NCBI GenBank assembly: GCA_963920705.1
Contig: OY987233.1
Span: 7,492,001 to 7,556,000 of the forward strand
Source of the DNA: Odiellus spinosus
Lineage: Eukaryota > Arthropoda > Arachnida > Opiliones > Phalangiidae
DNA: 64,000 nt
Reading direction: 5' to 3'
Part shown: positions 41,721 through 53,500 of the stretch, one piece after another
Numbering within the stretch: the first letter of the stretch is position 1
How the letters are laid out: every line of letters starts with the position of its first letter
Made by a program: the position numbers and the translations under genes
Notes under the pieces: generated by a model
Told to the model about the DNA's origin: nothing
Database searches by the model: none
The model's input: the letters and a program-made list of their open reading frames with translations, nothing else

Positions 41721-42944
41721 TACCCGGCCAACGCGTATATCGTGTTTCTTTTGGACCATTTTTGTGGCTGAATTTTACCGCGCATTGTTCGTATCAGCCA
41801 GCATTCAGCATCAGCAGCAGCGCCATCTTCCTACACGTGATTGTATATCAATTTTTCCATGTAACACCGCCGCGTTTACGCTAATTTATTTTGTGGTAAA
41901 AATTAAATTACAAATTCCTAAGGTTTTCGAATTTTTTTGTCATGGGTTTTGTTTTAACTGATCAGGCTTATTGCCCGCCTCCGTAACTATACCGTGATAT
42001 AATTACTATTTAACACGCACCTAAAACTATTAACAAAGGACTCCTATCTTAATAGATAAAGAGAACTAACAAAATCTAGCTGATGTTCATAAGTGTGTTC
42101 TATCGGCAAACTCTGACTAAAGTAGGAACTATCCAAACCTCGTAGTTGGCTGAAATGAAAACAGGTGATCCTATAAAAACCTATAATTTGAATATTTATT
42201 TGATAGGTTGGTTATATTGCACTGAGAAAGTACAAAAACTGCCTGTGTTTATTAATTTAGGTTCATGGAAAATATCGGTTAAAAGGTATACGTTAAACTT
42301 AAGTTTTGAAGTTTTCAATAAACAAACTCAACAGGTCAGAGAATCTGCTATTCGTTCGTTAGACATCGTTTCATATTTTATTTTGATGGTAAAATTTGGC
42401 GGTCACCTCTGGAGGCATTTATTATCCGAAAACTACCTATATATTTAAATCCGTCACGAGTCCGGCTACACAATTCTGCCATTTTGTGTAGTCTGCTTGT
42501 TTTGTAAGTTCACTAACGGTCGTGGAAGTAGAGTCCGGTTTTTCAAGTGTTTCTCGCGGTCTTAAAGTCTAATTTTACTATATTAAGTTATATTTAGCTT
42601 AAGTTGTGTCAAATTATCACAGTTTTTATCACAGTATTCGCTGAACTATTGTGATATGATTGAAATAAGTTTAAAATGAATCGCGTTATTGATGAGGCAT
42701 TGAATCGACCGTTTTACGTGACTACTCTCGTGACGGGATTTAAGTGCTATGGAGTTTTGGAAAGCTAACTATGGAAAGCTAACTAACAGGACTATTTGGT
42801 GAGTGAATTTTAATTTAATCATTTACGTTCGATTTTCGAATAACTAGCGTGCCCTAGTATCAATTTCAATTGTTTAAATTACTCGGAAAGTAGGCTTAAC
42901 AAGGATCCGTAGATATGGTATGATTTGATAGCTCGTTCATATCC

Positions 42945-43093
42945 GAGGGGGCTGACACTCGCGAACTCAGGTGTACAAAATTTTGAACTCTACACTATCA
43001 AAGCTGAACTCAGAGTTCATAAGAGTTCAAACACAATGCACTGTCAAAGCTGAACTCAGGTGTACAGCAAATTCAAGAGTGTCGGACCCCTCG
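42945..43093 (+). mobile_element. Family I element
   Basis: CCGAGGGGGCTGACACTC to GAGTGTCGGACCCCTCG, with the same interior as 35272-35428. Confidence 0.65.
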
Positions 43094-43299
43094 TTTATAT
43101 CTCAGGCCGTTTTTGAAAGTGTTGGATTCTATAGGCTCCTAAACTTCTACAAAGTCGAAACGCGCGAGCTCTATTCTTTCCAGCCTTTAACCCTGTAATA
43201 TTTTGTATCTAGAAAAGTATAAAGGTTTAAGACTGCGGGAAACTTCTAGGATAGTAGGGTTATAGTTAAAGGTAGTCTTGGCCCATTGTCTTATATTGA

Positions 43300-43437
43300 T
43301 TTTTCAAAACTGCTTCGGGAATCGGGAACCAAATTCAAACCGATTCGGCTTCAACAACCTACAGATGAATATATTATAAATCGATTTATGAATATGGGGC
43401 TTAAAACGGTACCGCGTGATTTAAATGTCGGTTTGAT
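43300..43437 (-). mobile_element. FB-H fragment fused to FB-C
   Basis: AAACTGCTTCGGGAATCGGG to AATGTCGGTTTGATT; the next base belongs to FB-C. Confidence 0.65.
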
Positions 43438-43760
43438 TTCTGGATTAAGTACTTTTATGAAAAAGACCGCGCGAAAGTGACCTTATCACTGGTGCCAGAA
43501 TGCTCTAGAATTAAATGTAGTCTCTATACAATAGCGAAATCACGCGACCATAGTGATGACGTAGTATTGCGGGGAATATTTATTTTAAAAAATTTCGAAA
43601 ATGATGATTACAAAATACGTATTTTTACTGTCGAGGTAAATCTTTCTATGACATATGTATATATATTTCGAATCGTTTTTAAACGATCTTTCCGAAAATG
43701 CTGCTCAATTTGCATTTGGAGTTCTTTAAAAATCTATAACCACCACACTTTTGGACGTAG
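43438..43760 (-). mobile_element. FB-C foldback MITE, partial
   Basis: TCTGGATTAAGTACTTTTAT to the worn end CACCACACTTTTGG, reverse orientation. Confidence 0.7.
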
Positions 43761-44032
43761 TCAGGCTACATTCTCTCTTAATGACGATCTGAGTACAAAA
43801 ACGCTTTTGATCCGACCATAAAAGTTTAAGGTAGGATCTAAATATACCGGTGTAATTTGTAGATATTATGTATCGTATATCATTTGAAACCTTTTATGGA
43901 ACGTATAAAAACAATAGTCACGTTGTAGATGCGCATTACCTTCCTGAGATAAGAACTGCCATTTCCCGAAAATCCCGATGAGTCTCATAGCGATAGTCGA
44001 AATAGTGTGTCGAGAAAATATAGATCCTATAC

Positions 44033-44425
44033 AGGGTGTTTCGAAAATGGTGGTAGGACTGAGCTACAGTAGGTTCTATGGGTCATTTTAAGACGAAAAT
44101 TTTCTATGGCGTTTTGTCTTACGGGGCGCCGTTTAAGAATTACGAAATGAATCATGTACGGATGACCCCTTAACGTACATTAATAAACGTATACTCAATG
44201 ATAAAATACGCTTAATTATTTAGTGGTTTTTTGAAAGCACGCGCTTGATAAAAGTTTGTTTTTATTAATGTACGTTAAGGGGTCATGCGTACATGATTCA
44301 TTTCGTAATTTTTCAACGGCGCTCCGAACCGAACAGCAAAACGTCATAGAACATTTTCGCCTTAAAATGACCCATAGAACCCTCTGTATCTCGATCCTTC
44401 CACCATTTTCGAAACACCCTGTATA
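44033..44425. mobile_element. Family J inverted pair
   Basis: TACAGGGTGTTTCGAAAATG at the left arm and CATTTTCGAAACACCCTGTA at the right; arms of about 165 bp around a spacer of about 65 bp. Confidence 0.75.
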
Positions 44426-45833
44426 TCTATCTACATTATACGCAAAAATAAAATATTGATAATTAGAAAGAAAATCCATTATTTTACAAATAGGTTTTTA
44501 AGGGGAAACTAAACTTTTAATAGATTTTTAGGTATATTTAAGACTTGTTATCAGAGGCTAGTATCTCTTTTAAAGGACACAATTATCCAAAATTGGAAAT
44601 CAATTTAGTTTCAGAAGTTAAGAGGGAGTATAACGTACAAGGAACTTTTATAGAAGACCCCTTTTAGGGTCATCCCTAAAATTAGTAATTAGTTTTTAGT
44701 AATTAATTATAAACAATTTTTGATCAATTATTTTAAATTGAAGTCACTTTCCGACCAATCAGAAGCTAGAGTCATTCCCGCCATGTTTTAGAATAGATAA
44801 TGATTGAGATAGTAAGATTCTCGATATAGTGGAGATTTAGAGATCAGTTAATCAACATTTACCACCAATTTAGTAAAAGTTTCCCTTTAAATAATAAATA
44901 TAATTCCATTTTCAGTGATACTTTCCCTTGGAAATTGAAGTATTTTGTTTGTAAATATATTTATAGTAGCACAAGGAAAAAATAAATAAATTTGGCGAAT
45001 TCAATATAGAGACTAAAGATTTGAAAACAGTTTTATTATTGGCCATCTATAAGATTTTGACACTTCTATTTCTGTTAACCTTGTTAAGGACTGAAATCCA
45101 CCTCCTGACCATCAGATACTGACCTCATTTATGATATAAGGAAATGCTATCTATATACGCTAATAGGTTAGTCCATGTTGTTACAAAAACGTCTTTAGGG
45201 ATCTAAAATTCTTCAACAATTAAAGGTAGACTGAAGGGGAAATACAAACTTTAAACCTTCATTTTGTAGTAATTAAGAAGAGTTAAAAATATTTTACTGG
45301 AGGAATGGAATGTATTACTGTTTTATCAACAAAAAAAGGGCTTTCAATTTTTTCTTCATGCTCCCTTTATGTAGGCTTATCATTCTGAGATTTCTATTCA
45401 TACAAATGTAGACCTTTGTGTCTTAAAATTAAGATATTCTAGCGGTAAACCTTATCTACGCCTTACAGGCGGTGCAAACTTGTAACGTCAGAAAGACCAT
45501 CACTATAAATAAATCTGAAAGCACGCGACGAAATTTGGTTTCCCGGATTTTTAGTTGCGTCAAATCAATGTATGAAAGAACTAGTGCAATGCTATGAATT
45601 GTGTAATTGCAGTGATAGTGCTTGTAATTCAGGAAAACAATGGGAAGGGCTCGCATAACACTATTGCTAAATTTTAGCGATAGTCCTGGGTACGTTTACT
45701 CGGATTGAGACATGAAGTTCCGAGAATATCTAAGCCAAAACGCCGAAAGCCACCAAATTACTACTACTAAAGACATGCAAAAACGGTGTAGATGACGTCA
45801 GCACCTGGCGACGTAGTCCCTTTTCCCCAGGGC

Positions 45834-45900
45834 CGGATTAAGCCATGTCATAAGCGGATTATTTTCCGCCTATGGCCATGTAGAGGTCCAAACATACATA
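45834..45900 (+). repeat. hAT-end-like fragment
   Basis: CAGGGCCGGATTAAGCC resembles the termini of some hAT-type elements; no matching inverse end was found nearby. Confidence 0.3.
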
Positions 45901-45990
45901 GAATAGATATCTGCACATAATGTACTCCTGGTCATTCATGCTGGAAGCATACGTAAAGACGATACCAGCATATTAATAATAACAGAGTTT

Positions 45991-46330
45991 TAAGTATTTA
46001 AGCAAGAACCCATTCAGGTTCCATAAGAATATGGGAGGGCCGCGATTCAATAACCATCCTCCCAAACTTTGTAGCAAAAGTTCGTCTGCTTCGAATCGAT
46101 TTTTCAAGTAAATCGCTCCTGAAATCTATTATTAACCCGCGCCACTAACGACCTTGACAACATATTTTGGGTATTAAAAATGGAGCCGACCGAAAAAAGA
46201 TCTAAGCGTACAAATGTTGCGAAAATTGCAGACGAACTTTTGTTACAAAGTTTGGGAGGATGGTACCAGAGGCTAAAGCTATGCTCCCATATTCTTATGG
46301 AACCTGAATGGATTCTTGATTTAAGTAAAT
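45991..46330. mobile_element. Element M, inverted repeat
   Basis: Outer arms CATTCAGGTTCCATAAGAAT / ATTCTTATGGAACCTGAATG; inner arms CCATCCTCCCAAACTTTGTA / ACAAAGTTTGGGAGGATGG. Confidence 0.8.
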
Positions 46331-46429
46331 TGTGTAATGATTTCTGCTAAAAATTTCCCCATTATACTGTCGGTTGAACGTTTGTTTTGGCTTGATTATC
46401 TTGTTGTTGTCTCGTACACTCGGGGGAGG

Positions 46430-46930
46430 GTAAGAATACGTTTAACGGGGGATTGCTTTGGTTATTGCGAGTTTACTCTCTTTTTGCTAGGAAAAGGAAA
46501 GTGGCAGAGTACAGAGAGCAAGGGAGCCGAGTTGTGTAGAACATTTAGAAGCGAGCATTACGGAGCACGGTGTCAGTCGGAGCGAGGGCGGGCGCGGGTT
46601 CCCGGTAATGAAATTCTTCCGGCGATTTTATCGATCATTTTCACAGTCATTCCCAGCGCATTCCTAGAGGCGCGCACGGTTAACGGTGTGGTTGTAGAGA
46701 TTCTTTTTAATTAAATAGCATAAACTGTACGTATGATGCAGTTTTTATGATCTAGTTTAAATATCAAAAAATCAAAATCGGAACTAGAAAGAAGAAAAAA
46801 GGCGCGAAAAGAAGCTATCTATCGCGGTCGAAAACGAAAAGACGAAAATAGCGGACGACAGTAATCTCGGAGGAGGCGAAACCGGCCACTCCCGTCGGTT
46901 ACCAAGGTTTTGCTCTAGATTTTTCCTTAG
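46430..46930 (+). promoter_or_regulatory. Possible promoter or 5' UTR of SPTLC2 copy B
   Basis: The most G+C- and CpG-rich stretch of the intergenic region, with GAGCGAGGGCGGGCGCGGG near 46578 and a second CpG-rich part at 46800-46900. It lies 200-690 bp before the ATG of copy B. A likely 5' UTR acceptor ends about 47093. The transcription start is not visible. Confidence 0.35.
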
Positions 46931-47120
46931 TTTTTTTCTCATCATTGCGTTTTATATCTCGTAAGCCTTAAATAACGCAGCATTTATTATACATTTATTA
47001 TAATTTTTGCGATAAATAACGAGGCCTTTATTCTCTCGTCATTTTGGCGCAATATTTTTTGTACTATTCGAACTTTGAACTTTGACCTTTTAGGCTTAAG
47101 TGCTTAGTAATATTAAAACT

Positions 47121-47591
47121 ATGGTAGTAGAAAAACACATCTCAGATTTGCGTCTGACGTCAGCCGTAAACGAATATACAAAAAATCGAACGACATCTCG
47201 AAATAGTAGAAATGTTTACAACGACAACCATAACGTGCTAGAAATCGGCGAAAATCCCGAAAAATGGGGATTAAGTGATATTTTACTTCCGAAAAATTAC
47301 GTAGTTTCCTCTGCTGATAACGGAAGCGACGAAATCAACGAAGATATCCCTAGGATTTACTTTAGAGCTCGACCGGAAGTAAATTTGAGAGATCGAGGCT
47401 TAAATCCGGAAGTAACTGAGAAGCTCAACGTTCCCCAGAGAGAGGATGATCGCGAAACTATTGGTACGGATGAAAATTTGATTACTGGAAATGTGGAAGC
47501 CCAAACCATTATCGGGGAAGTGGTCGAAAAACGTCAACATCCGGTTTCTGTCTTGGACGAAAATTCAACGAAATTTACTTTCGAAAATCAG
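47121..47591 (+). CDS. SPTLC2: SPTLC2 copy B exon 1: long charged N-terminus
   Basis: 157 codons from ATG 47121 to CAG|GTAAAA, phase 0, joining exon 2 in phase 0. Rich in E, D, N, R and T with no hydrophobic helix, so probably disordered. No similarity to the known SPTLC2 N-terminus is recognised. The open frame across 471 bp and the correct phase support it. An AG acceptor-like site (CCTTTTAG, ending about 47093) just upstream suggests a 5' UTR intron. Confidence 0.75.
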
Positions 47592-50500
47592 GTAAAACAA
47601 TTTTTGTTGTTTTTAATTTGGAGAATTAGCGTTAAAGATTAAATTAATTTAAAGTTTAGCCTTAAAAACGACACTTCCTGTTTAATTTTATTTTAAAATA
47701 ACGCAATTTACTTGACTTGCTTACAAGTTTTGCGCATAATAGACGAAATTGCTGTACAATTAGCTTGAAATACCTCTTTTAACTAAGAAAAATGTGAATG
47801 CAATCATGGAGCAATTGAAACTCGGAGATTTATATTTACTGAATTATTGTCAAGAAACTTTTACGAAACTACATTCGTAGTTACAAAAACATTTTCATAA
47901 TAATGGAAAACGGAATTAAATTTCTTTAAAGGGAGAATGGAACTCGACAAAAAGTATTTTTCCTCTAAAGTAAATAGGCCTAATCGATTTTTAACTTACT
48001 TTGAAAGTAGGCTTAAGATCGAGTTGAGAGTTTTAAAGGGAGCCTGAAAGGGAAAATCGAAATTCCATCTAATGGCGACATAAAATATAAAAGTGTTTTA
48101 GCCTTGCTTCCCTTTCACTGCATAAATTCCACGTGAAAGGTGAGCATGAGCAAGAGACTTGGTCATTATCTAGCACAATAAACTTTTTTGGTCCCAGTGG
48201 AATTGGCCATTAGGTAGGGTAGTTTATTTAGCCCAATTAATACTCTATTTATGATTCCGATCGTAAAACTTAACTTAAGAGCTGGGCTCTTTTACTCATT
48301 GGTCGTAGACTAAAGGCGTGTTCACACTAGAGACTTTCTAAGGTCAAATTGTACAATTTTCTGCCCATTCAATTTGACTAAAAATATAATTAATAGCTTG
48401 AATTAGAGATTCAAAATGGTTTCAAAATGTGTCAAGTGTAAACGTAGTTTAAGTAACGGTGAGATTCCAAAGTTTCCGATTATTCGCTTTAAGCCTACTT
48501 TTGGAATATGTTAAAAACTGATTTCCATCTTAAACCGATACGATAAACTCTGGATAAAAGTTAATTTTAATTGATTTGGACTGTAACAATACGACTCAAA
48601 ACATTATTGAAACTCGCCGTAATTCGTGTTTAATTACCAAAGGTGCCAAATTAAGCCAATGAGAATTCGTCATTGAAATCGCCCGTGATCTGAAAGAGAT
48701 GTTTGCGAGGATGTTTGTTAGAAATAGCACGCGCTTTAAAGTTAAATTGGTTCACGCCCCATTTTTATACGATATTTCATTGTCTTCACAAATTTTCCAG
48801 TGAATTTTTCTAGTTTAAGTTCTTCGAACGGATTTAGGCTTAGCGAGTCTATTTGCAACTTTGATAATTGAAGGGAGAATGTAACCTAGCTAAGAACAAA
48901 TGATTTTTTGTCGATTCCTTATCGTTTAAATAGGCCTAATTCACCAGTAAAAAATTGTGTACAAAAAAAAAAAAAAAAAAATTAAACTAGAAACAAATTT
49001 AAATCTTACTTGGAAAATAGACTTAGCTGGATTCAAGGAAATTCTGAATTTCTTCGCATTGAAAGGTCAGCGACCAATCGAATGTTATTGGAAGTCTCAC
49101 GGAGATCTCGCCTTAACGACATGCCTTTGCTCATTGGTCGCTGACCCATCAATGCGAAGAAATCCAGGATATCCATGAATCCAGCTAAGCCTATTTTTTC
49201 GGTAAGCTCTAAATTTATTTCTAGTTTAATATTTGTTTGTAAAACGTTTTATTGGTGGATTAGACCTATTTTAAACGATAAGGAATCGATAAAAATATCA
49301 TTTTGCTATGTTGCGTACTCCCTTTAACTGTAAATTCCGGTGAAACCTTAAAGAGCGCAAATAAATAAAAGATTGATGGAGCCTCATTACACCTTTAAAT
49401 TTTACCTTTGTTCTTCAAAGTTTGGCAATTAATCAAAGGGGAAGTTACGAAAAAATACTGAAACTATAATTTTGACAGCTAAATAGAAAACTAAAACTAA
49501 ATCATATTGTTTTTTCAAATTAAAAGCTTTCGAGTATTTTCTGGAATTAGATTAGGTATAAAAAAATTAAAAAAGGAAATTAATGACGTTTTAAACAAAC
49601 CACATTTATAAAAGGAACTGGTTTAAATTAGCCAATATCATCTCGAAAACGGATGGAGTAGTTTAACTGTTTCTTTAAAATCATCTGATGATATTTGAAA
49701 CTAAGCCAATAAAGTGAGGCTGTCACGGATTTTTCATGAACGCCAAATTCAAATTGAGTAGCATTTTCGGAAAGATCGTTAAAAAAACGATTCAAAATAT
49801 ATATACATATGTCATAGAACAAAAATTACGGGAATAGTAAAAATTCATATTTTATAATCGCCATTTTCGAAATTTTTCCCCGCGATACTACATCATCACT
49901 ATGGTCGCGTGATTTCGCTATTGTATAGATTTTCCTACTGTTGATTCTCGTCGCGCTCTGGCACCACTGATAAGATCGCTTTTGCTCAGTCTTTTTCGTA
50001 AAAGTACTTGATCCAAAAAGTCAACTACCTTTCGTACGAAAATTATCGTTAATTACGTTTTAGAAATAAACTACGTCATATATCGGGAAAAAAATTATCT
50101 ATATATTTTTGACACTTTCATTTTGAAGTTTCTTTCTAACGTCGCGTCAACCCAGAGGTGTAAAATTTTGAATATGGCGTTTTAATAGTATGATAAAACT
50201 AAAAATATAATTGATAGGCATTCGAAAAAGATGGAGACAGCCTCACTTTAAGATATGTTTCCTCAAAATCCGTTTTCCTAATTTTGACCTATAAAAATTA
50301 GATTAGATATGAAGTTTTTTCTTATCGAAATAATTTATTAATCAAAACGCGTAAAAATATTTTGTTACAATCAATTGTGCAATTTTTTGCACCTTTGCTT
50401 TATGTGAAGACAAAAATATTGACATGATACATTTAAAGGGAGAATGCAACCTAACATTGATTCCTTATTGTTTAAATAGGCCTAATCCACCAGCAAAAAA

Positions 50501-53500
50501 AAAATTACGAACTTAAAATAAATTTAAAACTTACCCGGAAAATAGGCTTAGCGGGATTCATGGAGATTCTGATTTCCTCGCGTGTAAGGTCTAGCAACCA
50601 ATCGAACGCGATTGTAAGTCTCGTGGAGATCTCACATGAACGACAGCCCTTGGCTCATTGGTCGCTAGACCTTACACGGAGGTGATTCAGAATTCCCATG
50701 AATTCCGCTAAGCCTATTTTCCGGGTAAGTTTTAAATTGATTTCTAGTTTAATATTTGTTTTGTAAACTTTTTATCGGTGGATTAGGATTATTTAAACGA
50801 TAAGGAATCGATAAAAAATCGCTTGATATTAGATTGCATTCTCCCTTTAAATATAAGTTGTTCCGACTAAATTCCTTTAAGAGGAATTTCAATTGGAAAC
50901 ACAACCCTCTTTTAATATCAAGGCTATACTTTAATCCATAATGATTACGCTTATTTTGATGGAAACAATTGAATGACCCTCGAAGGCTATATACAGAAAC
51001 AAACATTCTTAACCAAGTTATAGCAAAAGTCTATCACTTTAATCCATAAAAGTAAGCAACACCCCGTAGCTTGATAATATCAGCAAAGGTCAGGGTAAAT
51101 GTACCGGCAGATTCTGATTCGAGACCGCAGACGGTGTAAATAATGAAATCCGCCACTCTTGGGAGAAATTCCGGAGTTGGGGAGAAGACAATATAACCAA
51201 GCACGGCCCGCCTAAATTCTGTCCCTCTCTCCCGACTCAAAATATCGAGGAAGAGTCCTAATTACTTCAGCCAGAGAGGGGTGATGACTTTTTTTTAAGT
51301 GATGGGCTATGACGTAAAACTGGACCTTTGCTGATAGTATTAAGTTACTGGGCGTTGTTTACTTTTATGGAATAAAGTGATAGACTTTTGGTCATATAAA
51401 TAATATATAGCTCAAGACAATAAATAAGAATCTAGTCAAATTTAATTTGAAATATATTTGACTGTCAATTTTGTTCTTCATTGAATTATTTTTACTCTCG
51501 AGAAGTTTCGAAAATAACGAAAGCTTACGTCGATTGATTCACAATGAAATGAATATAAAAATAGTTTGCGGAACTCACTACTCTCTTAAGTAAATTAAAG
51601 AAAGGATAGAAGTAATTATACATGGGAACTGGAATAATTCCCCGCAATACTACGTCATCACTATGGTCGCGTGATTTCGCTATTGTATAGAGTCTACAGT
51701 TGATTCTCGCCCGTTGGGGCACCAGTAATAAGGTCGCTTTCGCGCTGTCTTTTTCGTAAAAGTACTTGATCCAGAACAGTCAACTGCCTTTCGTATGAAA
51801 ATTATCGTTAATTATGTTCCAGAAATAAGTATTTAACAGAGTATCTGAATTTCCCAATTAGACCAATAAAAATAATGAAAGCCTCACTAAAATTAACCAG
51901 ATTGAGACAAATAATGCTTTTTCGCAACTGACTTTTATCTATAAAATAATAAATAGTTTCTTCCACGATAATTAACACCTAGTTTGGTTTTTCTCGCGAT
52001 TGAAAACCATTCCAAGCTTAGGAATTAACGACACGAAATATTTCAATAATTTCTCAAGCGACTTTGATGATAGCAATCAATCAGGGAAAAACGTATATTT
52101 AATCTCGTCCGCTAGTATTACAAAAGTATCCCTCTGCAGTTTTGAAATTTATCCTAGAATGTGATCTATTGATACAGTGTTAACTATCTTAATTCTTGCT
52201 AAAAGGAGAATGCAACCTATCAACAAGTGATTTTTTTATCGATTCCTTATCGTTTAAATAGGTCTAATCCACCAGTAAAAAAAATTACAAACCAATATTA
52301 AACTAGAAATAAATTTAAAACTTACCATCCAAATAGGCTTAGCTGGATTCATGGAGATCCTGAATTTATTCGCATGGAGCAAAGGCTTGTCGTTAAGGCG
52401 AGATCTCCGTGAGACTTCCAATAACATTCGATTGGTCGCTTACCCTTCAATGTGAAGAAATTCAGTATCTTCATGTTTCTAGCTAAGCCTATTTTCAGGG
52501 TAGGTTTTAAACTTATTTATAGTTTAATATTTGTTTGCAAATTTGTTTACTGATGGATTAGGCCTATTCAAACGATAAGGAATCGACAAAAATCACTTGT
52601 TATTAGGTTGCATTCTCCCTGAAACGTTACTCTTTTCAGTTAACCTGTTTTTTAGAAACATCAATTTATGAATGACCCCCGTAACAAACCTCTCACAAAT
52701 CTCTTGTCCTGGGGGAGTTTACATTGTCTACTTTTTCCTCTTAAATTTAACCATATATATCACCATAAGCCTATTAATTCACCCGTAAGTTACAAATGAG
52801 GATCGTTTTAGCGTTAAGCTAATGACTGGCCAATCTCGCGACTCAAATCCATCTAGTGGTGGTAGCTTGAAACTCTCCCAATGCATGTTACCTGTTTCCT
52901 GACAAGAGGAATGAGGTGGGATAGGGGGTAGGGAAAATTAACAAGGTTTTTCCGCGAGGTGGCGTAGGGCTTCAAATTTCTATCTCTCTCTCTCACCTGA
53001 ATAAGAAGGCTTCTATTGGGAACTCAAACTTAATTAATAGGCTTATGATATCAGTACACCCCTGTTTGTCCCATTCTGCCAAAAAAGAAGGAACGAACCA
53101 CGCAGGTTTATTAACAATTTAAGGTATTTGATATAACACTGTGTTTTATTTATTATTTAGGTACCTAAAGACTTAGTAAATGGTGACGTAATCCCAGAGG
53201 AGCCTAGTTTGACAGATATCACTAAAACGCAAGAAGAATTCGAAGAGATTCCTCTGTTTCTGGCCTTGATTACTTATCTCGGATATGGAGTTCTTGTCTT
53301 ATTTGGACACCTCAGGGATTTTCTACGAAAAGTCGGAATAGAGAAAACGCGAACTGCATTTGAGAAGAACAGAGACGTAAGATAATATTTTGTCACCTTA
53401 TAGCGAAAGTTCGTAACATATTCCAGAGAAGTAGTTAACGACGATTAGAGAAACCATGGCAGAAAACTAATTTAAGTAGATTTGATCCCGGGACTAGATC

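Larger units (their letters stand above)
41068..47120. other. Interval between SPTLC2 copies A and B
   Basis: Holds elements L, I, FB-H, FB-C, a J inverted pair, a hAT-end-like fragment and element M, then the CpG-rich region before copy B. 41728-42944 and 44426-45833 show no gene. A frame of 100 codons at 42146-42448 has no recognised domain and weak coding character. Confidence 0.6.
47592..53160 (+). other. SPTLC2 copy B intron 1 (5.6 kb)
   Basis: Carries four FB-A elements or pieces, two FB-C, one FB-G and one FB-F. The remaining single-copy parts (for example 48451-48867, 49328-49709, 52625-53160) show nothing recognisable. Like intron 1 of copy A it is phase 0 and over 5 kb, but its repeats are independent. 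Confidence 0.75.

Noticed and set aside
42146-42448. 100-codon open frame between the SPTLC2 copies
   Set aside because: No domain, no splice partners and no similarity recognised; AT-rich chance frame is more likely.
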